DNA from: Oscillospiraceae bacterium
Lineage (GTDB): Bacteria > Bacillota > Clostridia > Oscillospirales > Ruminococcaceae
NCBI GenBank assembly: GCA_017548485.1
Contig: JAFYZY010000004.1
Coordinates: 1 to 32,523, forward strand
DNA length: 32,523 nt
Direction: 5' to 3'
In this document: positions 24,412-31,324 of the stretch, piece by piece
How the letters are laid out: the number at the start of each line of letters is the position of its first letter
Numbering within the stretch: position 1 is the first letter of the stretch
Notes under the pieces: generated by a model
Databases searched by the model: none
What the model was told of the DNA's origin: nothing
The model's input: the letters and a program-made list of their open reading frames with translations, nothing else
Position numbers and translations under genes: made by a program

Positions 24412-25545
24412 ATGAAGTATTTTGATCTCAAAGGTGAGAAGATCTCAAGGCTCGGCTTCGGGCTGATGAGACTTCCGGTCATCGACGGCGACCAGTCCAA
24501 GGTCGACTACGACAAGGTCGAGAAGATGTTCATGCACGCATATGAGAACGGCGTGAACTACTTCGACACCGCTTTCCCCTATCACAACGGATTCTCTGAG
24601 AAGACGCTCGGAAACATCCTCACGAACAACCACCTGCACGGCAAGGTGAACTGCGCGACCAAGCTGTTCACTCTGGTCATCAAGCAGCCCGACTTCCATC
24701 CGAAGAAGATGCTGGACGAGCAGCTCAGCCGCCTGCAGACAGACCACATCGAGTTCTATCTGATGCACGGACTCAACAAGGATCAGTGGGACTATCTCTG
24801 CGAGCACTTCGACATCAAGAATTATCTCAGAGACCTCAAGAGGCAGGGAGTCCTCGGACACCTCGGCTTCTCCTTCCACGATACCTATGAGAGCTTCACC
24901 CAGATCATCGATGATTTCGAGTGGGATTTCGCCCAGATCCAGTACAACTATCTGGACAAGGACATCCAGGCCGGAGACAGAGGCCGCGAATACGCTCTCA
25001 GCAAGGGCGTGCCGCTCAACGTCATGGAGCCCGTCAAGGGCGGAAGCCTGGTATTCCCCAACTACCCCGAGATCGACGAGATCAAGGCAAAGCACGGTCT
25101 TTCCGACGTATCCAACGCTGAACTGGCCTTCTCCTATGTGTTCGACAAGCCCGGATTCATGGTTGTGCTCAGCGGCATGAACGAGATGGAGCAGCTGGAA
25201 GAGAACCTGCGCATCGTCGACAAATACGACTACAACACATTCTCGGAAGAAGCCAAAGCGGCCGTCGCCGAGATCAGAGACCTCATCGAGCACTCCGAGA
25301 ACATTCCCTGCACCGGATGCAGATACTGCACGGCGGGCTGCCCGATGCAGATCCAGATCCCCATGGCGTTCAGTCTCTACAATGAGGCGCAGAAGTTCCG
25401 CAATCCCGCTTCCCAGAGACGCAGTTACGAGAGAGCCTGCGCCAACATCGCCGACTGCATCGAGTGCGGACAGTGCATGGAAGCCTGCCCCCAGCATCTT
25501 GAGATACCCGAGCTTCTGAAGAAGGTCAGAGCCTATATGGAATAA
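24412..25545 (+). CDS. Aldo/keto reductase with C-terminal iron-sulfur domain
   Basis: A 377-residue oxidoreductase. The N-terminal TIM barrel has the aldo/keto reductase tetrad: Asp52 (FDTA), Tyr57 (FPYHNG), Lys84 (ATKLF) and His119 (YLMHG). The C-terminal about 80 residues add a ferredoxin-like part with two motifs, CTGCRYCTAGCP and CIECGQCMEACP, each CxxCxxCxxxCP, for two [4Fe-4S] clusters. This combination is widespread in anaerobes (the COG1453 type) and its physiological substrate is generally unknown. GAGAGGA precedes the ATG. The next gene starts 4 bases after the stop, so the two iron-sulfur proteins are made together. Confidence 0.92.
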   Translation: MKYFDLKGEKISRLGFGLMRLPVIDGDQSKVDYDKVEKMFMHAYENGVNYFDTAFPYHNGFSEKTLGNILTNNHLHGKVNCATKLFTLVIKQPDFHPKKMLDEQLSRLQTDHIEFYLMHGLNKDQWDYLCEHFDIKNYLRDLKRQGVLGHLGFSFHDTYESFTQIIDDFEWDFAQIQYNYLDKDIQAGDRGREYALSKGVPLNVMEPVKGGSLVFPNYPEIDEIKAKHGLSDVSNAELAFSYVFDKPGFMVVLSGMNEMEQLEENLRIVDKYDYNTFSEEAKAAVAEIRDLIEHSENIPCTGCRYCTAGCPMQIQIPMAFSLYNEAQKFRNPASQRRSYERACANIADCIECGQCMEACPQHLEIPELLKKVRAYME

Positions 25546-25549
25546 CTCA

Positions 25550-26701
25550 ATGAGCGAAGCAAGATCTAAAGTAGCGGTCCTCAGATGCGAAGACTACTCC
25601 GGGGAACACGTCTGCGAAGTAATGAAAAAAGGAATAGATCTTATCGGAGGGATCGGCAGTTTTGCCGGTCCCGCTGATAATATTCTGGTGAAACCCAACT
25701 TCCTGCACAGCGCCGAGGAATCAAAAGCCGTCACCACAAATCCCTCCGTCATAAAGGGTATGCTGAGGATACTCAGTGAGGCGGGATATCGGAAAGTGAA
25801 GTACGGCGACTCCCCCGGCATGGGCTCCTGCAGGGACGCCGCTGCCGCGCTGGGACTGACCGACGGTCTGTACGGAGCTTCCATAGCCGATATGGACGAA
25901 GCGGTGAGCGTTGATTTCCCACAAGGAAGGACTGCCAGGCAGTTCTGGTTCACCAGGGAGATCACCGAGGCTGACTGCGTCATAGACCTGTGCAAGATGA
26001 AGACCCACGCCCTGGAGCGCATAACCGGAGCGGTAAAGAACGCCTACGGGTTCGTATGCGGAAGGCACAAGGCTGCGGGCCACGTGAAATACCCGGACGA
26101 CGTATCCTTCGCGAAGATGCTGACCGACATTCACAGAGCCGTTAAGCCCAGGCTTCACATAATGGACGGCATAGTGGCGATGGAGGGCAACGGCCCCTCC
26201 TCAGGAGATCCCGTCAAGATGAACGTCATGCTGTTCTCGGCCGATCCCGTGGCGCTGGACACCGTGTTCTGCTGGCTGGTGGATCTCGATCCCATGCTGG
26301 TGCCCACCAACTATCAGGGACAGATCGCAGGCATCGGGACCTGTAAAGAGGAGAACATCGAGGTCGTTACTCTTACAGATGACGACCGGGAGGAGACGCT
26401 ATCCAGAGAAGAGCTCTTCCGCAGGATGGGCAATCCCGGCTTCAACGTCCCAAGAGACGGCGGCGGTTCTTTCCTGAGCCTGTTCTCCGGAGCGGTCAAG
26501 AAGCTTTCCAGACCCCGCATAGACACATCCAGATGCGTGCACTGCGGGATCTGCGTGGGACACTGCCCCGTTCCCGGAGGCGCGGTGCATTTCGATAACG
26601 GCAGAGACAAGCCTCCCGTCTACGACTACACCAGATGCATCAGGTGCTACTGCTGTCAGGAACTCTGCCCGGCAGAGGCAATAAGAAAAAGCATACTGTG
26701 A
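25550..26701 (+). CDS. DUF362 domain protein with two [4Fe-4S] motifs
   Basis: A 383-residue protein. Residues about 5-290 are the DUF362 domain (for example NILVKPNFL, GDSPGMGS and CKMKTHALERITGAVKNAYGFVCG), which occurs in anaerobes but has no firm function. The end has a two-cluster ferredoxin: CVHCGICVGHCP and CIRCYCCQELCP. It is soluble and probably passes electrons between the clusters and an unknown partner. The gene follows the aldo/keto reductase by 4 bases, which suggests that one supplies electrons to the other. The last ferredoxin motif has an extra cysteine (CYCC). Confidence 0.9.
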   Translation: MSEARSKVAVLRCEDYSGEHVCEVMKKGIDLIGGIGSFAGPADNILVKPNFLHSAEESKAVTTNPSVIKGMLRILSEAGYRKVKYGDSPGMGSCRDAAAALGLTDGLYGASIADMDEAVSVDFPQGRTARQFWFTREITEADCVIDLCKMKTHALERITGAVKNAYGFVCGRHKAAGHVKYPDDVSFAKMLTDIHRAVKPRLHIMDGIVAMEGNGPSSGDPVKMNVMLFSADPVALDTVFCWLVDLDPMLVPTNYQGQIAGIGTCKEENIEVVTLTDDDREETLSREELFRRMGNPGFNVPRDGGGSFLSLFSGAVKKLSRPRIDTSRCVHCGICVGHCPVPGGAVHFDNGRDKPPVYDYTRCIRCYCCQELCPAEAIRKSIL

Positions 26702-26714
26702 GGACAATACTGAT

Positions 26715-27347
26715 TTGAAGATGATCAAACGGATCAAAGAATGGCTCCCGTACGACAGGACGATGTTACTGTTCCCTGTGATCCACTGCATCATATACGA
26801 GACGCTGATCCGCGTCTCCTTGACCGGCACATGGCGCGAATTCTACTGCGCGCTGGACGAGAAGCTGCCGCTGGTGAAATGGTTCATGATACCGTATGTG
26901 TTCTGGTTCATCTTTATCGGAGGGACCGCCTGGTACCTCTATAAGACAGACAGGACAGGACTGAGACGCTACGTCAAGTGTCTGCTGATCTCGGTCATAC
27001 CGGTATATATCGTTTTTCTGGTGTTTCCCACATGCCTGCCTCTGAGGCCGGACAGGATGGAAGGCGGAGGCATATTCGCGCTGATGTTCAATTTCATGTA
27101 CACGGTGGACGAACCGCACGACATCTTCCCTTCCCTTCACGTGATTTGGGCCGCGGTGACTGCCATAGCTCTCACTAAAGACAAACGCTTTTCCGCAAAA
27201 GGATGGAAAGCGGCAATCTGGATCATCACACTGCTGATATCGGCATCCACGTTCATGATCAAGCAGCACTCGGTGCTGGATACTCCAGGCGCCATACCTT
27301 TCGTCCTGCTGGCATGGTATCTGACATATACGAACGGATGCGCCTGA
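26715..27347 (+). CDS. PAP2 superfamily membrane protein
   Basis: A 210-residue membrane protein with about six hydrophobic segments. It carries a PAP2-type phosphatase pattern: LRPDRMEGGG in place of the first motif, FPSLHVIWAA for PSxH, and STFMIKQHSVLD for SxxxxxHxxxD. This is the layout of the inositolphosphorylceramide-synthase-like (Aur1/Ipt1) branch, so it may be a lipid phosphatase or phosphotransferase. The third motif has Thr where Arg is common. The start is probably the TTG at 26715, ten bases after TGAGGA; ATG at 26721 is the alternative. It follows the DUF362 gene by 13 bases. Confidence 0.82.
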   Translation: MKMIKRIKEWLPYDRTMLLFPVIHCIIYETLIRVSLTGTWREFYCALDEKLPLVKWFMIPYVFWFIFIGGTAWYLYKTDRTGLRRYVKCLLISVIPVYIVFLVFPTCLPLRPDRMEGGGIFALMFNFMYTVDEPHDIFPSLHVIWAAVTAIALTKDKRFSAKGWKAAIWIITLLISASTFMIKQHSVLDTPGAIPFVLLAWYLTYTNGCA

Positions 27348-27386
27348 GCAGGTAGTTTTTTCGCTGAACTGCAGAAAGGAATACTA

Positions 27387-28412
27387 ATGAGCACTGATAA
27401 AAATACAGAAGGCCGTCTTTCACTGGGGATCGCCGGATCCGGAATGATAGCGAAGGAAGTCATACCAGGTCTCAGAAACTGGGGCTGGGAACCGGAAGTT
27501 CTCTGCGGAACGGCACGCTCAGCTGAGACTCTGGAAAAGATATGCACCGAGCAATCGATCCCAGTGGTATACACGGACTACGACAGGATGCTGGAGCGCG
27601 CAGCTATAGACACTGTCTATATCGCAGTGCCGAACGATCTGCACTATGAATTTGCCAGAAAGGCGCTGCTCGCGGGAAAGAACGTCATCGTCGAGAAGCC
27701 GATGGTAAGCAACGCGAATGAGGCGATGGCTCTCAAGCATATTGCGCTGGAGAGCGGACTGCTGCTTTTTGAAGCCGTGTCCACGGTGTATCTGCCTGTA
27801 TACAGGAAGACGAAAGAACTGCTTCCCAAGGTCGGAGACGTCAGGCTCGTCAGCTGCAATTTCAGCCAGTACAGCAGCCGGATCGACGCGTTCCGGCAGG
27901 GAGAAAAAGTGCCGGTGTTCGACCGGACCAGATCCGGAGGAGCGCTGATGGATCTGAACGTATACAACCTCCACTGGCTTACGGGGCTGTTCGGAGTTCC
28001 GAAAGATGTTACTTATGCCGCAAACTTCGAAGGCGGAGTGGACACCAGCGGCATCCTTACGCTGGATTACGGCAGCTTCAAGGCGGTGAGCATCGCGGCT
28101 AAGGACTGCGGTGCGCCGTGCCGTTATGTCATCCAGGGAACGAAGGGATATATTGAGATGCTGTCACCCGCGAATCAGTGCAGGAACATCAGGCTGCACC
28201 TGAATGACGGGACCGAGGAATACCATGAAGACAGCAGCGAGAGCCGACTGGAAGCGGAGTTCAGGAGTTTTGCAGATATTATACGCAGAAATGACCGGGA
28301 CACCTGGCTGGCACTGATAGAAGACAGCCTCAGAGTAAGCCGTACACTGACGCTAGCAAGGATGGACGCGGGCATACATTTCCCCGCGGACGACATGACG
28401 ATCGAACTGTAA
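27387..28412 (+). CDS. Gfo/Idh/MocA family oxidoreductase
   Basis: A 341-residue NAD(P)-dependent dehydrogenase of the glucose-fructose oxidoreductase/inositol dehydrogenase family. The Rossmann start GIAGSGMIAKEVIPGL (residues 14-29) and the NDLHYEFARKALLAGKNVIVEKP segment with the conserved Lys104 are clear. The C-terminal domain contains SGGALMDLNVYNLHWLTGLFG with the usual Asp and His. The family oxidises or isomerises sugars and related polyols. AAAGGAA precedes the ATG. It lies 39 bases after the PAP2 gene and may be the last gene of that transcript, or have its own promoter. Confidence 0.9.
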   Translation: MSTDKNTEGRLSLGIAGSGMIAKEVIPGLRNWGWEPEVLCGTARSAETLEKICTEQSIPVVYTDYDRMLERAAIDTVYIAVPNDLHYEFARKALLAGKNVIVEKPMVSNANEAMALKHIALESGLLLFEAVSTVYLPVYRKTKELLPKVGDVRLVSCNFSQYSSRIDAFRQGEKVPVFDRTRSGGALMDLNVYNLHWLTGLFGVPKDVTYAANFEGGVDTSGILTLDYGSFKAVSIAAKDCGAPCRYVIQGTKGYIEMLSPANQCRNIRLHLNDGTEEYHEDSSESRLEAEFRSFADIIRRNDRDTWLALIEDSLRVSRTLTLARMDAGIHFPADDMTIEL

Positions 28413-28429
28413 ACTGATCAGATGAAAAA

Positions 28430-28461
28430 CAGAGGGTGTGACGATCCGGTCACACCCTCTG
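28430..28461. terminator. Bidirectional terminator
   Basis: A perfect 13-bp stem (CAGAGGGTGTGAC / GTCACACCCTCTG) with a six-base loop lies between convergent genes. On the minus strand it is followed by TTTTTC, so it works best as terminator for the flavin oxidoreductase gene. Confidence 0.88.
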
Positions 28462-28477
28462 CTGCTGTAAACAGACT

Positions 28478-29551
28478 CTATTTGTTTTTGTTTCTCAGCG
28501 CTTCCGCGGGACATTTGTGTTCCGTCCCGAAGACATACTGGCATCTGGGACACGCGAAGCATCTGACGTAGTCGGCGCCTTCCAGGACCGCCAGCGGGAA
28601 CCGCGGGTCGGCCAGCATCGCTCTGCCCAGGTCCACCGTATCCGTCAGATCGTTCTCTATGAGATACTTCACCTGCTCCGGAGTATGTATCCCATTTACG
28701 CAGGATACCGGTACCATCGTCTCGAATCTGTCGTGGAAATGCACGCCGAGCCCGCAGATTATATTGTACATTGGATCCCTGAGATCCAGAGACGGATCCG
28801 GGTCATTGACACCGCTGGAGACCTGCAGGTAGTCGCATCCCGCGTTGACGTACTCCTCCGCGATGTCGGCGCAGGACTCCAGGTCCGGATCGGCGCCTGC
28901 GGTGCGGACTGAGATGATGAAATCCCTGCCGCATTCCTTGCGGATCTTCTTGATGATCTCCACGGCGAATCTCGCTCTGTTCTCCTCCGAGCCACCGTAT
29001 TCGTCGGTCCTGTGATTGGTGCTGCGGCAGATGAACTGATTGATAAGATATCCGTGGCATCCGTGAAGCTGTATTCCGTCATAGCCCGCTTTTTTCGCTC
29101 TGGCGGCCGCTTCTATAAAGCTCTGCTGCATGTCGTGGATCTGCTCAAGCGACATCGCTGTGGAAATAATGCCTCTTCTGGTCTCCACAGCGGAAGGGCC
29201 TATCGCCGGTCCCATCTCCGGATTGGTGACTATTCCGGTATGGTTGAGCTGGATCAGTGAGACGACGCCGTTCTCGCGGCAGGCATCGGTGACGTATCTG
29301 TGCTCATCTATCTGCGAGTCGTCCCAGAGGCCTATGTGCTGATGATCGAATCTCCCGTCCGGAGTCACGGCGGTGGCTTCGACACAGAGAAGTCCTATGC
29401 CGTATCTGGCCCTCTCGGAATAGTGTTCTATGTGTTTACGGCTCAGTTTTCCGTCGTCCCCGGCCCATTCGAACTTGACTGTGGGTGCCATGGTCATCCT
29501 GTTCTTGAGGACCGATCTGTTTATCCTGATACTGTCTGTAACAAGTGCCAT
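28478..29551 (-). CDS. Old-yellow-enzyme-type NADH:flavin oxidoreductase
   Basis: A 357-residue FMN-dependent TIM-barrel enzyme of the Oye/2,4-dienoyl-CoA reductase family. The family core is visible: HGCHGYLINQFICRSTNHRT DEYGG followed by ENRARFAVEIIKKIR, LIQLNHTG, and VDLGRAMLADPRFP near the end. The C-terminus has cysteines spaced CxxCxxC then nine residues then C (CFACPRC...C), like the [4Fe-4S] site of dienoyl-CoA reductases, but the FAD/NAD domain that normally follows is absent. The ATG at 29551 follows GGAGG with spacing 7; the longer frame upstream (to 29827) overlaps the divergent gene and lacks family similarity. It reduces activated double bonds; substrate unknown. Confidence 0.9.
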   Translation of the reverse strand: MALVTDSIRINRSVLKNRMTMAPTVKFEWAGDDGKLSRKHIEHYSERARYGIGLLCVEATAVTPDGRFDHQHIGLWDDSQIDEHRYVTDACRENGVVSLIQLNHTGIVTNPEMGPAIGPSAVETRRGIISTAMSLEQIHDMQQSFIEAAARAKKAGYDGIQLHGCHGYLINQFICRSTNHRTDEYGGSEENRARFAVEIIKKIRKECGRDFIISVRTAGADPDLESCADIAEEYVNAGCDYLQVSSGVNDPDPSLDLRDPMYNIICGLGVHFHDRFETMVPVSCVNGIHTPEQVKYLIENDLTDTVDLGRAMLADPRFPLAVLEGADYVRCFACPRCQYVFGTEHKCPAEALRNKNK

Positions 29552-29668
29552 TTCAAGACCTCCGATGAGTGACAAGCATAAATGCTTTACAGGCGTTTGG
29601 GAGCTTTTCTGATTAGATTGTATCAGAGAAATGCACTGATTTCTTCCCTTTCGGCGTGTGAGATACGA

Positions 29669-29674
29669 TATAAT
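29669..29674 (+). promoter_or_regulatory. Candidate -10 box of the esterase pair
   Basis: A perfect TATAAT lies 39 bases before the start of the first esterase. No good -35 is visible. The gap 29552-29713 also must hold the promoter of the divergent flavin oxidoreductase, for which no clear site was found. Confidence 0.4.
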
Positions 29675-29713
29675 CTCTGCAGAACGATAAATAACTGTCG
29701 CGGAGGTGCGCAG

Positions 29714-30478
29714 ATGCCTTTTTTCAGAGTCCAGTATGAGTCCGTAACGCTCGGCGGCGAGGGCGAATTCGGCGTTTTTCTTCCCAGAAACGCCAGGACG
29801 CCCTACAAAACGCTGTGGCTGCTGCACGGGGCGTTCGGAGACTTCTTTGAATCGATACAGTACAGCTCGGTGCTGATGTATGCAGAGCAGCGCGGCATGG
29901 CCGTGGTGGCTCCCAGTTCCTATATGGGCGTGTACACCGACATGGTGTACGGCGAGAAGGGTTATTCCTTCGTGAAGGAAGTCCTAGAGACCGCGCCGAA
30001 GCTGTTCTCATGTCTCTCCACAAAGAGAGAGGACAGTTATCTTATGGGCATATCCATGGGAGGACACGGTACCTTCAAGCTGGCGATGGAGTTCCCGGAG
30101 AGGTTCGCCGGAGCCTGCGGGTTCAGCTCTCCGGTTGATATGGTGTACACCATGGGACTGCTGGAATCCGGCAATCACGGAGGCGGACACGAGCTGTTCG
30201 ACGCGTTCGGTTCGTCGGAGATGTACAGAGACACAGTCGGTGACGTCATAGGCAATCTCAGGAAGAACCTTAAGGCGGGCAGAAAGCTTCCGAGAATGGC
30301 TCTCTGCTGGGGCGACACGGACCACGCCCGGTTCGAAGATGAGCGCGTGAAGGGCATTTTCGATGAGCTGGGAGTGAAACTGTACTCCAGAGTCGGCCCC
30401 GGAGGCCACAATTTCGACACATGGGATCCCATGATGGAGGAAGTCCTGGATTATTTAATGGAAGGAGAAGAAGACTGA
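29714..30478 (+). CDS. Esterase of the esterase D family
   Basis: A 254-residue alpha/beta hydrolase of the putative esterase (PF00756-type) family, related to acetyl-xylan, feruloyl or S-formylglutathione esterases. The oxyanion loop is LWLLHGAFGD, the nucleophile Ser114 lies in GISMGGHG, Asp in WGDTDH is the likely acid, and His232 in GGHNFDTWD completes the triad. There is no signal peptide, so it acts in the cytoplasm. GGAGG at 29702-29706 fixes the start at 29714; the frame is open further up, but without family similarity. Its stop overlaps the start of a paralogous gene by one base. Confidence 0.9.
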   Translation: MPFFRVQYESVTLGGEGEFGVFLPRNARTPYKTLWLLHGAFGDFFESIQYSSVLMYAEQRGMAVVAPSSYMGVYTDMVYGEKGYSFVKEVLETAPKLFSCLSTKREDSYLMGISMGGHGTFKLAMEFPERFAGACGFSSPVDMVYTMGLLESGNHGGGHELFDAFGSSEMYRDTVGDVIGNLRKNLKAGRKLPRMALCWGDTDHARFEDERVKGIFDELGVKLYSRVGPGGHNFDTWDPMMEEVLDYLMEGEED

Positions 30479-31203
30479 TGGCTGTCATACATTTCAGAGG
30501 CAATCTTCCCCCGCTAAACAACACCACAAGGTTCACGATGGTGACTCCAGACATACTCCCGGAAGACGGGAGAAAGTGGAGAGCGCTATGGCTGTTAGGA
30601 GATGACGGCAGATTCTCCGACGACATGCTCAGAAGGATAGACGCGGAAGCCCTCAGCGTCAGGATAAACGCCGCGGTGATAATGCCGGAAGGCCTGCATT
30701 CCGATTACGAGAACATGGTCAGAGGACTGCCCTGGTACGACTATGTGACCACGGGACTGCCTGAATACATAAGAAGCATATTCCCCGTCTCAGACAGACG
30801 GGAGGACAATTTCGTCTTCGGGTACGGCATGGGAGGACTCGGGGCATTCAGGATAGCTATGAGAGATCCCCGGTTCGCGCTGGCGTACGGCTGCTGCGGC
30901 GCAGATTTCGATGTGTTCGCGGATGATGAGTCCCACAGCGGCCCGGATCACGTACACAGGATGCAGACTATCTACGGAGACGATTACCGGTCGGAAGAGA
31001 TTCTCAGAAACAGCGATCCTCTCATGCTGGCGGAGAACGCCGCCGACGTGCCGAGGATGCTCATATCCGGCGGATCTTCCGCTGCAAAGATCGCGGGAGT
31101 GCTTTCAGAGAAGTCAGCTGAGATCACATATATCCCCTCTTCCGGAGAAAACGATCTGTTCCATGCGCTGTACGCGTTCGAACGGATAGCAGATCAGTGG
31201 TGA
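30478..31203 (+). CDS. Esterase-family paralog lacking the nucleophile
   Basis: A 241-residue protein whose outline follows the preceding esterase: ALWLLGDDGRFSDD matches the oxyanion loop, then FVFGYGMGGLGAFRIAM matches the nucleophile elbow. The Ser of GxSxG is Gly117 (codon GGC, 30826-30828), and the HG of the oxyanion loop is changed as well. A His remains near the end (NDLFHAL). It is thus probably not a hydrolase but a binding or partner subunit. The ATG overlaps the upstream stop (TGATG), implying coupled translation and roughly equal amounts. The frame extends further upstream, but the overlap start fits the similarity best. Confidence 0.82.
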   Translation: MAVIHFRGNLPPLNNTTRFTMVTPDILPEDGRKWRALWLLGDDGRFSDDMLRRIDAEALSVRINAAVIMPEGLHSDYENMVRGLPWYDYVTTGLPEYIRSIFPVSDRREDNFVFGYGMGGLGAFRIAMRDPRFALAYGCCGADFDVFADDESHSGPDHVHRMQTIYGDDYRSEEILRNSDPLMLAENAADVPRMLISGGSSAAKIAGVLSEKSAEITYIPSSGENDLFHALYAFERIADQW

Positions 31204-31227
31204 AGAAATACGGATAAACACAGAAAA

Positions 31228-31253
31228 GGGGGTGTGACAAAAGTCACGGCCCC
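31228..31253 (+). repeat. Imperfect hairpin, probable left end of the insertion sequence
   Basis: GGGGGTGTGAC and GTCACGGCCCC flank AAAA, forming an 11-bp stem with one mismatch and one wobble pair. No T-run follows, so a plain terminator is less likely. It begins 25 bases after the second esterase and may mark the terminal inverted repeat of the IS. Confidence 0.4.
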
Positions 31254-31271
31254 GTACACAAAGAAAAAGAC

Positions 31272-31297
31272 GGCGTCGTCCCGGAAGGGTCGACGCC
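31272..31297 (+). terminator. GNRA-loop hairpin before the transposase gene
   Basis: GGCGTCG and CGACGCC form seven pairs around a T-T mismatch, three further pairs and a GGAA tetraloop. Flanking AAAGA and TCTTT could extend it. It would stop transcription from the esterase operon, or shield the transposase from outside read-through, as some IS do. Confidence 0.55.
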
Positions 31298-31324
31298 AAT
31301 CTTTATGGTAAAATTTAAAGTGCC

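Noticed and set aside
24206..24415. 69-codon plus-strand frame before the aldo/keto reductase
   Set aside because: It contains the promoter of that gene and lacks a ribosome binding site and any resemblance to a known protein.
29552..29827. N-terminal extension of the flavin oxidoreductase
   Set aside because: It overlaps the divergent esterase gene and family similarity begins at the ATG at 29551, which has a GGAGG site.
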